NCBI GenBank assembly: GCA_021737785.1
Contig: JAIPDI010000004.1
Coordinates: forward strand, 1-64,000
Source: Deltaproteobacteria bacterium
GTDB lineage: Bacteria; Desulfobacterota; DSM-4660; Desulfatiglandales; Desulfatiglandaceae
Reading direction: 5' to 3'
DNA length: 64,000 bases
Part shown: positions 8,827-17,504 of the stretch, one piece after another
How positions within the stretch are numbered: position 1 is the first letter of the stretch
How the letters are laid out: each line of letters begins with the position of its first letter
Translations under genes and position numbers: made by a program
Notes under the pieces: generated by a model
The model's input: only the letters and a program-made list of their open reading frames with translations
Told to the model about the DNA's origin: nothing
The model's database searches: none

Positions 8827-9792
8827 ATGTTTCAGACCAAGATGACAGAGATGCTGGGGGTGCAATACCCCATTGTAGGGGGCACCATGATGCATATCTC
8901 CACGGCCGAATTTACCGCCGCCATCTCCAATGCCGGTGGCCTGGGCATCCTTGCCTCGGCCATCTACCCGAGCCGGGAGACCTTTGGTGAGGCCCTGGAT
9001 CAGCTTCTGAAGCTGACGGATCGGCCTTTTGCGGTCAATCTCAATCTTTTTCCGATGATGCGTCCCATCGACAATAATGATTATCTGGATGTCCTGCTGG
9101 AGAAGGGGGTCAAAATTGTGGAGACCTCAGGACATTCCGCGCCCGAAGCGCTCTGCGCCCGCTTCAAGGAGGCAGGTCTGACCTGGATCCATAAATGCGT
9201 GGGGATCCGTTATGCCCTCAAGGTCCAGGATATGGGCGCGGATATGATCACCGTGGTGGGCTATGAAAACGGGGGCGCCACCGGAAAGCTGGATATCGGC
9301 ACCTTCGTGCTCGTCCCCCAGGCGGTGGAGAGCCTCCGGGTGCCTGTGATAGGCGGCGGCGGGGTCTCAAACGGAAGGGGCCTTGTCGCGCTCCTGGCCC
9401 TGGGAGCGCAGGGCGTTATTATCGGCACGCGGTTGCTGACCACCAGGGAGGCGCCCATCCACGAGGCCCTCAAGGAGGCCCTTGTCCAGGCAAGCGAATT
9501 GGACACCATGCTGGTCATGCGCTCCATCGGGGCCACCCACCGGGTCTGGACCAATGCAGCGGCCAGAAAGATTACCGAACTGGAGGCCAACCAGGCCGGT
9601 CTGCCTGAGATCCTCAATATCGCCACCGGAGAAAAGGCCAAGAAAATGTACAGGGAGGGCGATCTGGATGCAGGGATTATCTCCTGCGGACAAGGGGTCG
9701 GCATGGCCCACGATATCCCCACCATCAAGGCGCTTTTCGACCGGATGATGTCCGAAGCCGAAGGGGTGGTAAAGGGATTGGCAGTGAATTAG
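8827..9792 (+). CDS. Nitronate monooxygenase / 2-nitropropane dioxygenase family flavoenzyme
   Basis: A 321-residue FMN-dependent TIM-barrel protein. N-terminal YPIVGGTMMHIS, then ISNAGGLGILAS, and the late phosphate-binding loops VIGGGGVSNGRGLVALLALGAQGVIIGTR (split in two adjacent motifs) are typical of the NMO/FabK superfamily. A catalytic-type His appears in ETSGHSAPEAL. Members oxidise nitronates or reduce enoyl-ACP (FabK); the sequence alone does not settle the substrate. AGGAGG lies just ahead of the ATG. It converges with ilvA, the two stops being 15 bases apart. Confidence 0.82.
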   Translation: MFQTKMTEMLGVQYPIVGGTMMHISTAEFTAAISNAGGLGILASAIYPSRETFGEALDQLLKLTDRPFAVNLNLFPMMRPIDNNDYLDVLLEKGVKIVETSGHSAPEALCARFKEAGLTWIHKCVGIRYALKVQDMGADMITVVGYENGGATGKLDIGTFVLVPQAVESLRVPVIGGGGVSNGRGLVALLALGAQGVIIGTRLLTTREAPIHEALKEALVQASELDTMLVMRSIGATHRVWTNAAARKITELEANQAGLPEILNIATGEKAKKMYREGDLDAGIISCGQGVGMAHDIPTIKALFDRMMSEAEGVVKGLAVN

Positions 9793-9807
9793 GCCGAAAA
9801 CCGGAAA

Positions 9808-11019
9808 CTAAAATATCTGCCTCACCGGATAGCCCGAGTTTCTGAGCTTGTCCACCAGATCTCGCGCGTGGTCGTGCCCACGGGTTTCAAGGTTCAAGAC
9901 CACCCGGGATACCTCGATCGGGTTCTGCAGGTCGAGCCGGTCGTGGAAGATATGAAGGATATTGGCCTTTTCACGGGCAATAATCCCGAGAAGCGCGTGG
10001 AGAGAACCTGGAACGTCCAGGACATTGATTTCCAGCCTGACCAGCCTTCCCAGCTTGATGGACCCCCTCTCCAGGATCCGGTCGATGGTATTCAGTTCGA
10101 TGTTGCCGCCGCTGATGATCAGGATGTATTGGTGTGCTTTTGTGCTGACCTGACCGTCCAGGAGGGCCGCAAGAGGGGTGGCGCCCGCGCCCTCGGCGAT
10201 GACATTGGCCTTGTCCATCAGGTTCAGAATAGCCCCGGCAATCCCTTCCTCCTCCACCAGGACCATTTCGTCCACATATTTCTGAATGATGGGGAAGGTG
10301 ATTTCGCCGGGCCGGTTTACGGCGATGCCGTCGGCAAGGGTAGGTAAGACAGCAACCGTTACCGGGGAATTCCTTTCCAGAGACATGGCCGTTGAGGGGC
10401 AACTCTTTGTCTGAACACCGATGATGCGGACATGGGGACAAAGGGTTTTGAGGGCGATGGCGATCCCGGAGATCAGCCCGCCCCCGCCGACCGGGACCAC
10501 CACGGCCGCATCGTTCCTTATATTTTCGGCCAGTTCCAGACCGATGGTCCCCTGGCCTGCAATGATATCCGGATCGTCAAAGGCCGGAACAAAAATACTT
10601 CCATTGTCCCTGCACAGCGCTTCAGCGTGGGTGCAGGCATCGTTGTAATGGGCGCCCGAGAGGATTACCTCTGCCCCGTATTCCTTCACAGAGAGGAGCT
10701 TTCGGATGGAAACGTCTTCCGGCATCACCAGGGTGGATGCGATTCCCAGTCGTGCCGACGCCCAGGCAATCCCCTGGGCATGGTTGCCGGCCGATGCGGC
10801 GACAACCCCCTGCTGCCTCTGTTCGGGATGCAATTGAGAGAGACGGTTATAGGCCCCCCGCACCTTGAAGGCCCCGGTCTCCTGGAGGTTTTCCAGTTTC
10901 AGAAATATCTCAGCCCCCAGCATCCTGCTGAAATATCCCGAACGGATCAGAGGGGACCTCTGAATCACCCCCTTCAGCCGCTCCCCGGCCTTCTCGATAT
11001 CTTTGAAATCCGGACGCAT
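9808..11019 (-). CDS. ilvA: Threonine ammonia-lyase with C-terminal ACT domain
   Basis: A 403-residue PLP enzyme that deaminates threonine to 2-oxobutanoate, the first step to isoleucine. The PLP lysine is K52 in ETGAFKVRGAYNRL. The substrate loop is ASAGNHAQGIA and the phosphate-binding glycine loop is PVGGGGLISG. After residue 320 an ACT domain follows (LVRLEINVLDVPGSLHALL), giving the one-ACT architecture of about 400 residues rather than the long two-ACT biosynthetic form. It lies five bases downstream of the macrodomain gene and is probably co-transcribed with it. Confidence 0.92.
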   Translation of the reverse strand: MRPDFKDIEKAGERLKGVIQRSPLIRSGYFSRMLGAEIFLKLENLQETGAFKVRGAYNRLSQLHPEQRQQGVVAASAGNHAQGIAWASARLGIASTLVMPEDVSIRKLLSVKEYGAEVILSGAHYNDACTHAEALCRDNGSIFVPAFDDPDIIAGQGTIGLELAENIRNDAAVVVPVGGGGLISGIAIALKTLCPHVRIIGVQTKSCPSTAMSLERNSPVTVAVLPTLADGIAVNRPGEITFPIIQKYVDEMVLVEEEGIAGAILNLMDKANVIAEGAGATPLAALLDGQVSTKAHQYILIISGGNIELNTIDRILERGSIKLGRLVRLEINVLDVPGSLHALLGIIAREKANILHIFHDRLDLQNPIEVSRVVLNLETRGHDHARDLVDKLRNSGYPVRQIF

Positions 11020-11024
11020 GGCAA

Positions 11025-11546
11025 TTATCCGCCGAATACCCTCTGAAACGCCTCCTGATAGATCGTCAGTACCTCCTTTCCAAAGCAGACAAAAACCACC
11101 TCTTCAAGGGTGCTGTCCTGTCCAAGGAACCGCTTGGTTTCTCTCATGGCGATCTCGGTTGCCTTTTCCAAAGGAAACCGGTACGCGCCCGTGCTGATGG
11201 ATGGAAAAGCGATGGTTTTGGCGCCCATGTCCACGGCCGCCTGAAGGCTGTTCCTGTAGCAGGCGGCCAGGAGGGCCTCTTCATTCCTGTGCCCGCCGGA
11301 CCAGACAGGCCCTACGGTATGGATCACCCACCTGGCAGGGAGCCGATACCCCTTGCTCACCCGCGCTTCTCCGGTCGGACACCCCCCCATCTGCCGGGTC
11401 TCCTCCAGGAGCTCGGGACCGGCTGCGCGATGGATCGCGCCGTCAACCCCTCCGCCCCCCAACAGAGATGTATTGGCGGCATTGACGATGGCATCCACCG
11501 CCTGTCCGGTGATGTCTCCTTCGATAATCCGGATCTTTTCTTTCAT
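11025..11546 (-). CDS. Macrodomain protein (O-acetyl-ADP-ribose deacetylase type)
   Basis: A 173-residue macrodomain that would bind and hydrolyse ADP-ribose derivatives. The conserved ligand loops IIEGDITGQAVDAIVNAAN and SLLGGGGVDGAIHRAAG are intact. The second loop is AFPSISTGAYRFPLEKA. This matches the YmdB/MacroD type closely. The ATG at 11546 is chosen over an in-frame GTG at 11555 because GGAGG is eight bases ahead of the former and overlaps the latter. It is the first gene of a two-gene unit with ilvA. Confidence 0.9.
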   Translation of the reverse strand: MKEKIRIIEGDITGQAVDAIVNAANTSLLGGGGVDGAIHRAAGPELLEETRQMGGCPTGEARVSKGYRLPARWVIHTVGPVWSGGHRNEEALLAACYRNSLQAAVDMGAKTIAFPSISTGAYRFPLEKATEIAMRETKRFLGQDSTLEEVVFVCFGKEVLTIYQEAFQRVFGG

Positions 11547-11831
11547 CTCAATCACCTCCGAAACTGGATAAGGGGATGGGGCAGGGGCATCAGAAAATCT
11601 CTTCCAACATCTGGGACGGTTTCGCGCATTAAGTATACAAAAATCTAACGTGATTTTCCGATTGCGTCAAGGATTGATTCCGGCGGCCGATTCAAGGTGC
11701 CTCAATCCAAAGCGCAGCCCCTCCATATCGTGGTTAGAGGATTCATGACCACAGGATATGGCAGATACTTTAAAGAAAGCCGATCCAAAGAGAAAAAGTT
11801 GGCCAAATAGTTTGTTTTCCTGTTTTTTCCC
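11547..11831. other. Intergenic gap upstream of the dcw promoter
   Basis: Divergent region between the macrodomain gene and mraZ. No gene, RNA or repeat was recognised before the TTGACA at 11832. The minus-strand promoter of the macrodomain/ilvA unit must lie here, but no convincing -35/-10 pair was identified. Confidence 0.5.
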
Positions 11832-11860
11832 TTGACAAACAGCATTTTTTTGCAGATAGT
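11832..11860 (+). promoter_or_regulatory. Promoter of the dcw cluster
   Basis: A perfect TTGACA (-35, 11832-11837) is followed after 17 bases by GATAGT (11855-11860), a four-of-six match to TATAAT. Transcription would begin near 11867 and give a very short leader ahead of mraZ. The -10 overlaps the first MraZ box. Confidence 0.6.
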
Positions 11861-11892
11861 GTCACAAAGTGGAAAAAATTCCCATATAGTGC
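11856..11892 (+). promoter_or_regulatory. MraZ operator: four boxes at 10-bp spacing
   Basis: Four seven-base boxes with three-base spacers: ATAGTGT (11856-11862), AAAGTGG (11866-11872), a degenerate AAATTCC (11876-11882) and ATAGTGC (11886-11892). Known MraZ targets are tandem boxes of the kind AAAGTG(T/G) plus three bases, one helical turn apart. The array begins on the -10 element and ends one base before the mraZ ATG at 11894, so binding would block both RNA polymerase and the short leader. Autorepression of the dcw cluster is inferred. Confidence 0.75.
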
Positions 11893-11893
11893 C

Positions 11894-12340
11894 ATGGATA
11901 TTATGTTTAGAGGCCGCTCAAACCATATTCTGGATGACAAGGGCCGACTGGCCATCCCGACAAGATTCCGGGAGGTGCTGGAGCGGAAGGAGAATGACTG
12001 TCTGGTGGTCACCAGCAGGGATCGCTGCCTCTGGGCGTTTACCCAAGAGGACTGGCAGGTCCTCGAAGACAAGGCCGCAAATTTACCCCTCTTTGACAAG
12101 GCCGGGATCGCCTTTTTAAGAGGATTTATATCATCTGCCGTGGAATGTCGAGTCAAGAACGGAAGAATCACCCTCCCCCCCAGTCTGAGAGAGGATGCGG
12201 GTCTGCAAAAAGAGGTGGTGCTCGCCGGACAACTCAAAAAATTTGAGATTTGGGACAAGGGGAGATGGGACGAGGAGTTTGAAAGGGTCAAGGATGCCTT
12301 CCCGGAGGCCAGTCCGTCCCTCTTGGAACTCCGGATTTAA
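11894..12340 (+). CDS. mraZ: MraZ, transcriptional regulator of the dcw cluster
   Basis: A 148-residue protein with two AbrB/MraZ half-domains. The first is MFRGRSNHILDDKGRLAIP and the second is SAVECRVKNGRITLPPSLRE; both contain the DxxGR(L/I)xxP-type signature. MraZ forms rings that bind tandem operator repeats ahead of its own gene. Starts at 11894 (MDIMFRGR) and 11903 (MFRGR) are both possible; the shorter one matches the usual N-terminus, and neither has a Shine-Dalgarno, as expected from the very short leader. It is the first gene of the division and cell-wall cluster. Confidence 0.93.
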   Translation: MDIMFRGRSNHILDDKGRLAIPTRFREVLERKENDCLVVTSRDRCLWAFTQEDWQVLEDKAANLPLFDKAGIAFLRGFISSAVECRVKNGRITLPPSLREDAGLQKEVVLAGQLKKFEIWDKGRWDEEFERVKDAFPEASPSLLELRI

Positions 12341-12526
12341 CAGGCAATCGCGTCGCCGAAGCAGAGCGGTTTTTGTGCATGGGCGTTAGGGATACGGAAA
12401 TTCAGGGTATGGTCAGAAATCTTCATGGGAGGCATTGCGCGGCGTAAGGCCATTTCTCTAGGCAGTCAGACTCGAAAATAGTGTTCCGGAACCTGAAATC
12501 ATTGAGCTTTTGCGAGACCCTCGATC

Positions 12527-13465
12527 TTGGACTATCCTCATACACCGGTGCTTGTGGAAGAGGTCGTCAATCATCTCGTTCATCTTCCGGAAGGGACGTA
12601 TGTGGATGGCACCGCCGGTGCCGGCGGTCACAGCGAAGCGATTTTAAACCGATTGGCCGGCAAGGGGCACCTAATCTGCCTGGATAGAGACCCCGACGCC
12701 GTCAATTTGTGCAGGAGACGATTAGCCGGTTTTGGCAACGTATGCATCATCAGGGCGAATTTTGCCGATTTGGCTGATGTCCTAAAGGACCTCGGCCTCA
12801 AGGGGGTGGATGGCATCTTGTTGGACCTGGGGATGTCCTCTTACCAGCTTGAGAAATCCGGCAGGGGATTTAGCTTCAGCAGAGGGGAGCCTCTCGACAT
12901 GAGAATGAATCCCGAAAGCGAAATTACTGCAGGTGATCTCGTGAATGACCTCCCTGCACGCGACCTCGAGAAGATACTCAGAGAATATGGCGAGGAAAAG
13001 AAGGCCCGATGGATTGTCCGGGCCATTGTTCGCGCGCGCGAAAAGGGACCGATAGAATCCGCTTCCCAGTTGGCTGCCATCATTGAAGCAGCATATCCCA
13101 AATCTCGCCGACAAAGGTTCAGACATCCAGCAACACGATCATTTCAGGCCCTTAGAATAGCCGTCAACAGGGAACTTCAGAGCCTCGACACATTCCTCGA
13201 TAAAATTCCGTCGCTGTTGACCGCCGGCGGACGGCTGGTGGTGCTGTCCTACCATTCGCTGGAAGATCGACGGGTCAAACAGGCCATGGCGGGCTGGGAG
13301 CAGGCGTGTACCTGCCCTCCGGATTTTCCCCAGTGTGTCTGCGGAAAGACCCCTGTTTTCAGACGCCTGTTCAAAAAGGGATTGAAACCCGGCCGGGAAG
13401 AGCTTGAAACCAATCCTAGAGCGCGCAGCGCTGTCATGAGGGCTGCAGAAAGGATCGCAATATGA
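12527..13465 (+). CDS. rsmH: 16S rRNA (cytosine1402-N4)-methyltransferase RsmH
   Basis: A 312-residue SAM-dependent methyltransferase acting on C1402 of 16S rRNA. YPHTPVLVEEVV at the N-terminus, VDGTAGAGGHSEAIL (SAM loop), and GILLDLGMSSYQLE with the family's DLGxSSxQ motif are all present. Near the C-terminus, LSYHSLEDRRVK is also diagnostic. The only in-frame start is a TTG at 12527 without a clear ribosome-binding site, after 186 bases from the mraZ stop. Its stop overlaps the ftsL start (ATGA at 13462). Confidence 0.95.
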   Translation: MDYPHTPVLVEEVVNHLVHLPEGTYVDGTAGAGGHSEAILNRLAGKGHLICLDRDPDAVNLCRRRLAGFGNVCIIRANFADLADVLKDLGLKGVDGILLDLGMSSYQLEKSGRGFSFSRGEPLDMRMNPESEITAGDLVNDLPARDLEKILREYGEEKKARWIVRAIVRAREKGPIESASQLAAIIEAAYPKSRRQRFRHPATRSFQALRIAVNRELQSLDTFLDKIPSLLTAGGRLVVLSYHSLEDRRVKQAMAGWEQACTCPPDFPQCVCGKTPVFRRLFKKGLKPGREELETNPRARSAVMRAAERIAI

Positions 13466-13830
13466 CAAGATCGGAAAAGCTATCGAGTATGATGACCTCC
13501 CGTAACGCAAAAACAGGTGTTCGGCTGGGAAATTTCCGGCTCAAAAAACGTCGATATCATGTCACCCGGAAACAGGTTGTTTTAATCATTCTCATGCTGT
13601 TTCTTTTCATGGGCACGGGTATCGGCTATGTATGGTCTAATTTTGAAAGGACCCAGATCGGATATGACGTGAGCCAGCTGAAAAAAGAGGAAATGCGGCT
13701 AAAAGAGATCAACCGTAAACTGCGGCTTGAACTTGCCCTGTTGCGGTCCCCTCAAAACCTGGAATCCAAGGCGGTCAAAGAATTAGGACTCAGACAACCC
13801 GCACCTGATCAGATTATCATGTTGCCATGA
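13462..13830 (+). CDS. ftsL: Cell division protein FtsL
   Basis: A 122-residue bitopic membrane protein of the divisome. A basic cytoplasmic N-terminus (RLKKRRYHVTRKQ) is followed by one membrane helix (VVLIILMLFLFMGTGIGYV). The periplasmic leucine-zipper-like coiled coil begins at YDVSQLKKEEMRLKEINRK. The last part, KAVKELGLRQPAPDQI, is the usual FtsL/DivIC ending. Position between rsmH and ftsI and four-base overlaps on both sides support the call. FtsL bridges FtsB/FtsQ and activates FtsWI. Confidence 0.92.
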   Translation: MTRSEKLSSMMTSRNAKTGVRLGNFRLKKRRYHVTRKQVVLIILMLFLFMGTGIGYVWSNFERTQIGYDVSQLKKEEMRLKEINRKLRLELALLRSPQNLESKAVKELGLRQPAPDQIIMLP

Positions 13831-15812
13831 AGGTTAAGGAAAAAAAATGGATTCGATTTCGCATTTATGTGATCGCTGTTTTTTTTCTCCTTGGTTTCGG
13901 GACAATATTCGCCAGGGCCTATCAGCTCCAGGTCATTGAAAAAGACTTTCTACGGGGTACCGCCGAAAATGGCATTGTCGGTACTACCCAACTCCCTCCC
14001 GACCGCGGGACTATTTATGACAGAGAACGCAATGAGTTGGCCCTCAGTGTCCAGGTAGGGTCGGTTTTTGCGCACCCCAGGCAAATCAAGGACAAGAAAA
14101 CGGCCGCCAGAAGTCTATCCCGGATCCTGAATGAAAATGAGGCCGGTATCTTCGCGGTTCTTAAGGGCAATCGATCATTTGAATGGATAAAACGGAAAAT
14201 ACCCCCTGATCAGGCCCGGCAGGTGGCGGACCTTAAGATAGCGGGGCTCGGCGTCACCACTGAGTCCAGGAGGTACTATCCGGGTCGAGAAACCGGGGCC
14301 CACCTGATCGGTTTTGCCGGGACCGACAATCAGGGGCTGGAAGGGCTGGAAAGAAAATATGATGCCCCTTTGAAGGGGGCCCCGCACCGGCTGATATGGA
14401 TGCGCGATGCCCTGGGCAGGCCCTTTGCCACCAGCCGACCCGCCCCTTTCGATCAGGGGATGCACCACCTGACGCTCACAATTGACAAGGATATCCAGTA
14501 CAAGGCCCAGGAGGCCCTGAAGGCGGCGGTGACTAAGAGCCGCGCCAGAGGGGGACACTGCCTGGTCGTAAACCCTAAGACCGGTGAGATCCTGGCAATG
14601 GCCGTGGTCCCGGAGTTTAACCCGAATCACTTCTCCAAATACAGCCCGGATCACTGGAGGAACCGGATCCTTACCGACTGTTTTGAGCCGGGGTCCACCA
14701 TCAAGGCATTCCTGGTTTCCGCGGCCCTGGATGCGTCTGTGGTGACGCCGCGTACAGAGTTCTATTGCGAAGAAGGAAAATACAAGGTCGGCGGAAGGGT
14801 GGTTCATGATACCCACAAGCACGGCAGATTGACCGTTTCGGACATCGTTGTTCAATCCAGCAATATCGGAGCGATCAAGATCGGTCAGAAACTGGGATAT
14901 GCAAGGTTTTGCGATTATCTGAAGCGATTCGGGTTTTCCGAGAAGACCGGCATCGATCTGCTGGGGGAGCGACAGGGATTTATCCGGTCGCCGGAAAAGG
15001 CAAAGACGATCGATCAGGCAACGCTTTTTTTCGGGCAGGGGATGACCGCCACGTCTTTACAACTGGCCATGGCCATGTCGGCCATTGCAAATGGAGGAAA
15101 TCTGATGCGACCCTTTGTTGTCCAGAAGATTGTTGATGAAACAGGCCGCGTGATTGAAGAGACCCGACCCAAGGTCGTGAGACGGGTCATTTCCGCCCGG
15201 ACTGCCAAGACCGTCACCAGCATTCTGGAAGGTGTTTCGGGGAGCGAAGGAACCGCTGAAAGGGCCGCCATAAGCGGATTCAAGGTAGCTGGAAAGACGG
15301 GCACCTCGCAGAAGGTCGACCCGAGTACGAAACGGTATTCCAGGAGCAAATACATCGCCAGCTTTGTGGGGTTTGTCCCCTCCGATCGACCCAGGTTGTT
15401 GATTTCCGTATTGATAGATGAACCCAAAGGGGTGGTGTACGGGGGGCTGGTGGCGGGACCGGTATTCAGCGAGGTGGGATCGTGGACCCTCAATCACCTG
15501 AGGGTCAATCCTCAACCCGCCCTTCTCGCAACCGCCGAGCCCGAAAAGGGATCGACGGATGCTTCTGAAGATGCGGGCAATCGGCCCGAGTCTCCCGCGG
15601 TGAGAGATCTTGCCGATCACCTGCTGGAGGGCCTTCTCCCCGATTTCAAGGGTATGGGAATGAGGGAGGTGCTGAAGAGAGGGAGGAAACTGGGCCTCAA
15701 GGTGTGCCTGGAAGGATCGGGCCTGGCCGTAGCCCAGACGCCGGAAGCCGGATCCCCGTTGGAGAAGGTGGGCACCGTGACCGTAAAGTTCAATCCGCCG
15801 GGACAGTCTTGA
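13827..15812 (+). CDS. ftsI: Septal peptidoglycan transpeptidase FtsI (PBP3) with a C-terminal PASTA domain
   Basis: A 661-residue class B penicillin-binding protein that crosslinks septal peptidoglycan. An N-terminal anchor (YVIAVFFLLGFGTIFARAY) is followed by the dimerisation domain (PDRGTIYDRE). The transpeptidase domain has its catalytic serine S290 in EPGSTIKAF (SxxK), then SSNIG (SxN) and AGKTGTSQK (KTG). Residues 590-660 form one PASTA domain (LPDFKGMGMREVLKRGRKLG ...), an arrangement common in Gram-positives and deltaproteobacteria. Its ATGA overlaps the ftsL stop. Confidence 0.95.
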   Translation: MKVKEKKWIRFRIYVIAVFFLLGFGTIFARAYQLQVIEKDFLRGTAENGIVGTTQLPPDRGTIYDRERNELALSVQVGSVFAHPRQIKDKKTAARSLSRILNENEAGIFAVLKGNRSFEWIKRKIPPDQARQVADLKIAGLGVTTESRRYYPGRETGAHLIGFAGTDNQGLEGLERKYDAPLKGAPHRLIWMRDALGRPFATSRPAPFDQGMHHLTLTIDKDIQYKAQEALKAAVTKSRARGGHCLVVNPKTGEILAMAVVPEFNPNHFSKYSPDHWRNRILTDCFEPGSTIKAFLVSAALDASVVTPRTEFYCEEGKYKVGGRVVHDTHKHGRLTVSDIVVQSSNIGAIKIGQKLGYARFCDYLKRFGFSEKTGIDLLGERQGFIRSPEKAKTIDQATLFFGQGMTATSLQLAMAMSAIANGGNLMRPFVVQKIVDETGRVIEETRPKVVRRVISARTAKTVTSILEGVSGSEGTAERAAISGFKVAGKTGTSQKVDPSTKRYSRSKYIASFVGFVPSDRPRLLISVLIDEPKGVVYGGLVAGPVFSEVGSWTLNHLRVNPQPALLATAEPEKGSTDASEDAGNRPESPAVRDLADHLLEGLLPDFKGMGMREVLKRGRKLGLKVCLEGSGLAVAQTPEAGSPLEKVGTVTVKFNPPGQS

Positions 15813-15882
15813 CAATGGTATTTCCGGTGACACCCCTTTCCTGTTTCAGATCCTCCCTGCCGTGTGTTTCAGAAAGGGCCGC

Positions 15883-17379
15883 ATGCGATTAAGGGAACTT
15901 ATCGAGGGGATGACTATCCGGGAGTTTCAGGGCGATCAGGATCCGGAGATATCCGGGATCGCCTATGATTCCCGACGGGTACGGCCGGGGAACCTGTTCG
16001 TCGCGCTTCGAGGGCATCGGCAGGACGGCCATGCGTACATCGGGGATGCGGTCTCCAGGGGGGCGGCCGGAGTGGTATCGGAACTGCCCCTTTCTCCCGA
16101 TGGTGGAGAGCAGAAGAACCGGCTCCCCATGATTCAGGTCCCGGACGCGCGCAGGGCATTGTCCCGGCTGGCGGTCAGGTTTTTTGACGCCCCTTTCAAA
16201 ACAATGAATCTGATCGGCATTACCGGTACCAACGGGAAGACCACCACCGCGTACCTGCTGGAATCAATTCTCGTTGCCGCAGGAAAACAGCCGGGGATCA
16301 TAGGGACAATCAATTATCGATTCTCGGGCCAGGTCCTGGAAGCGCCGGTAACCACGCCCGAATCGCTCGATTTGATGCAGACCCTGCGGCGTATGAAGGA
16401 CAGCGGGGTTACCGATGTGGTGATGGAAGTCTCTTCCCATTCCCTGGATCAGGGAAGGGTCAGGGACTGCCCCTTTCAGGTGGCCGTCTTTACCAACCTG
16501 TCCAGGGACCATCTCGATTACCATCGGTCCATGGAGGCCTATTTCGAGGCAAAGGCGCGGCTTTTCAGGTCCTCCGGACAACGGGAGGAATACAGTCCTG
16601 CTCACGCGGTGATCAATGTCGACGATCCCAAAGGCCGGGAGCTGATCCGGCTGACAAAGGCCGGTGTCACCACTTACGGGGTGGAGGGAAGGTGTCAGAT
16701 ACGGGCCGATGACGTCCACCTCAGCAGGGGCGGCCTGAAAGCCAGACTCATTACCCCGGCCGGTGAAATAGATATCGTCTCCCCCCTCATCGGGGCGCAC
16801 GACATCTACAATATCATGGCTGCGGCCGGGGCCGCCTTGGCCACGGGCATCGACCTTAATGCCATAGCCTCGGGTCTCGGTCGACTGACAGGGGTTCCAG
16901 GCCGCCTTGAAATGGTGAGAAACAGACGTGCATTGGCTATCGTGGTCGATTACGCCCATACGCCGGACGCACTCCTGAAGGCGCTGAATGCGGTCAGATT
17001 GCTGACAACCGGTCGCGTGATCACGGTTTTCGGGTGCGGCGGCGACAGGGACAGGGGAAAACGCAGAGAGATGGGGCGTGTTGCGGGGATGGGGAGCGAC
17101 AGGGTCTTCATCACCTCGGACAATCCGCGCACCGAAGATCCGGCAGCGATCGCGGCCCAGATCGAAAAGGGGGTCATTGAATCGGGAATCCGGGAATATG
17201 TGCTCGATCTGGATCGTGAACAGGCCATCCGGAGGGCGGTTAAAATGGCGGATAGGGCGGATGCGGTTCTGATCGCGGGAAAGGGTCATGAGACCTACCA
17301 GATCATCGGCCACGAAAAGAGGCCTTTCGACGATCGCCTGGTGGCCGCAGAGGCGGCGAATGAGTCCGGGGACGGGTGA
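15883..17379 (+). CDS. murE: UDP-MurNAc-tripeptide synthetase (meso-DAP adding) MurE
   Basis: A 498-residue cytoplasmic Mur ligase. The ATP loop is GITGTNGKTTTAYLL. The sequence TSDNPRTEDP carries the DNPR signature of meso-diaminopimelate-adding enzymes, so the third stem residue is probably meso-DAP. YAHTPDAL and GKGHETYQ are further family motifs. The ATG at 15883 (MRLRELIEGM) is chosen over a GTG at 15862 because AAAGGG lies just ahead. The stop codon TGA (17377-17379) is inside the first unit of a heptanucleotide repeat array, so the repeat begins exactly at the gene end. Confidence 0.95.
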   Translation: MRLRELIEGMTIREFQGDQDPEISGIAYDSRRVRPGNLFVALRGHRQDGHAYIGDAVSRGAAGVVSELPLSPDGGEQKNRLPMIQVPDARRALSRLAVRFFDAPFKTMNLIGITGTNGKTTTAYLLESILVAAGKQPGIIGTINYRFSGQVLEAPVTTPESLDLMQTLRRMKDSGVTDVVMEVSSHSLDQGRVRDCPFQVAVFTNLSRDHLDYHRSMEAYFEAKARLFRSSGQREEYSPAHAVINVDDPKGRELIRLTKAGVTTYGVEGRCQIRADDVHLSRGGLKARLITPAGEIDIVSPLIGAHDIYNIMAAAGAALATGIDLNAIASGLGRLTGVPGRLEMVRNRRALAIVVDYAHTPDALLKALNAVRLLTTGRVITVFGCGGDRDRGKRREMGRVAGMGSDRVFITSDNPRTEDPAAIAAQIEKGVIESGIREYVLDLDREQAIRRAVKMADRADAVLIAGKGHETYQIIGHEKRPFDDRLVAAEAANESGDG

Positions 17380-17431
17380 GCAGGGAGCAGGGAGCAGGGA
17401 GCAAAGTGCAGGGAGCAGGGAGCAAAGTGCA
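17376..17431 (+). repeat. Heptanucleotide array at the murE/murF junction
   Basis: In strict 7-nt register from 17376: gtgagca, gggagca, gggagca, aagtgca, gggagca, gggagca, aagtgca, gggaaaa. The murE stop is the TGA of the first unit. Three units form a 21-bp block repeated twice, and 21 is a multiple of three. The array therefore stays open in the murF frame and encodes a repetitive Gly/Ser/Lys/Gln-rich extension upstream of the real murF start. Confidence 0.85.
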
Positions 17432-17504
17432 GGGAAAAATGCGCAAAAAGGCTCAGGTAGCTTCAAATTTGGAGAAACCCGCATCCAGTCCTAATGAGGA
17501 AGAC

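Noticed and set aside
12341-12526. tRNA-like or small RNA gene between mraZ and rsmH
   Set aside because: No cloverleaf or terminator could be drawn.
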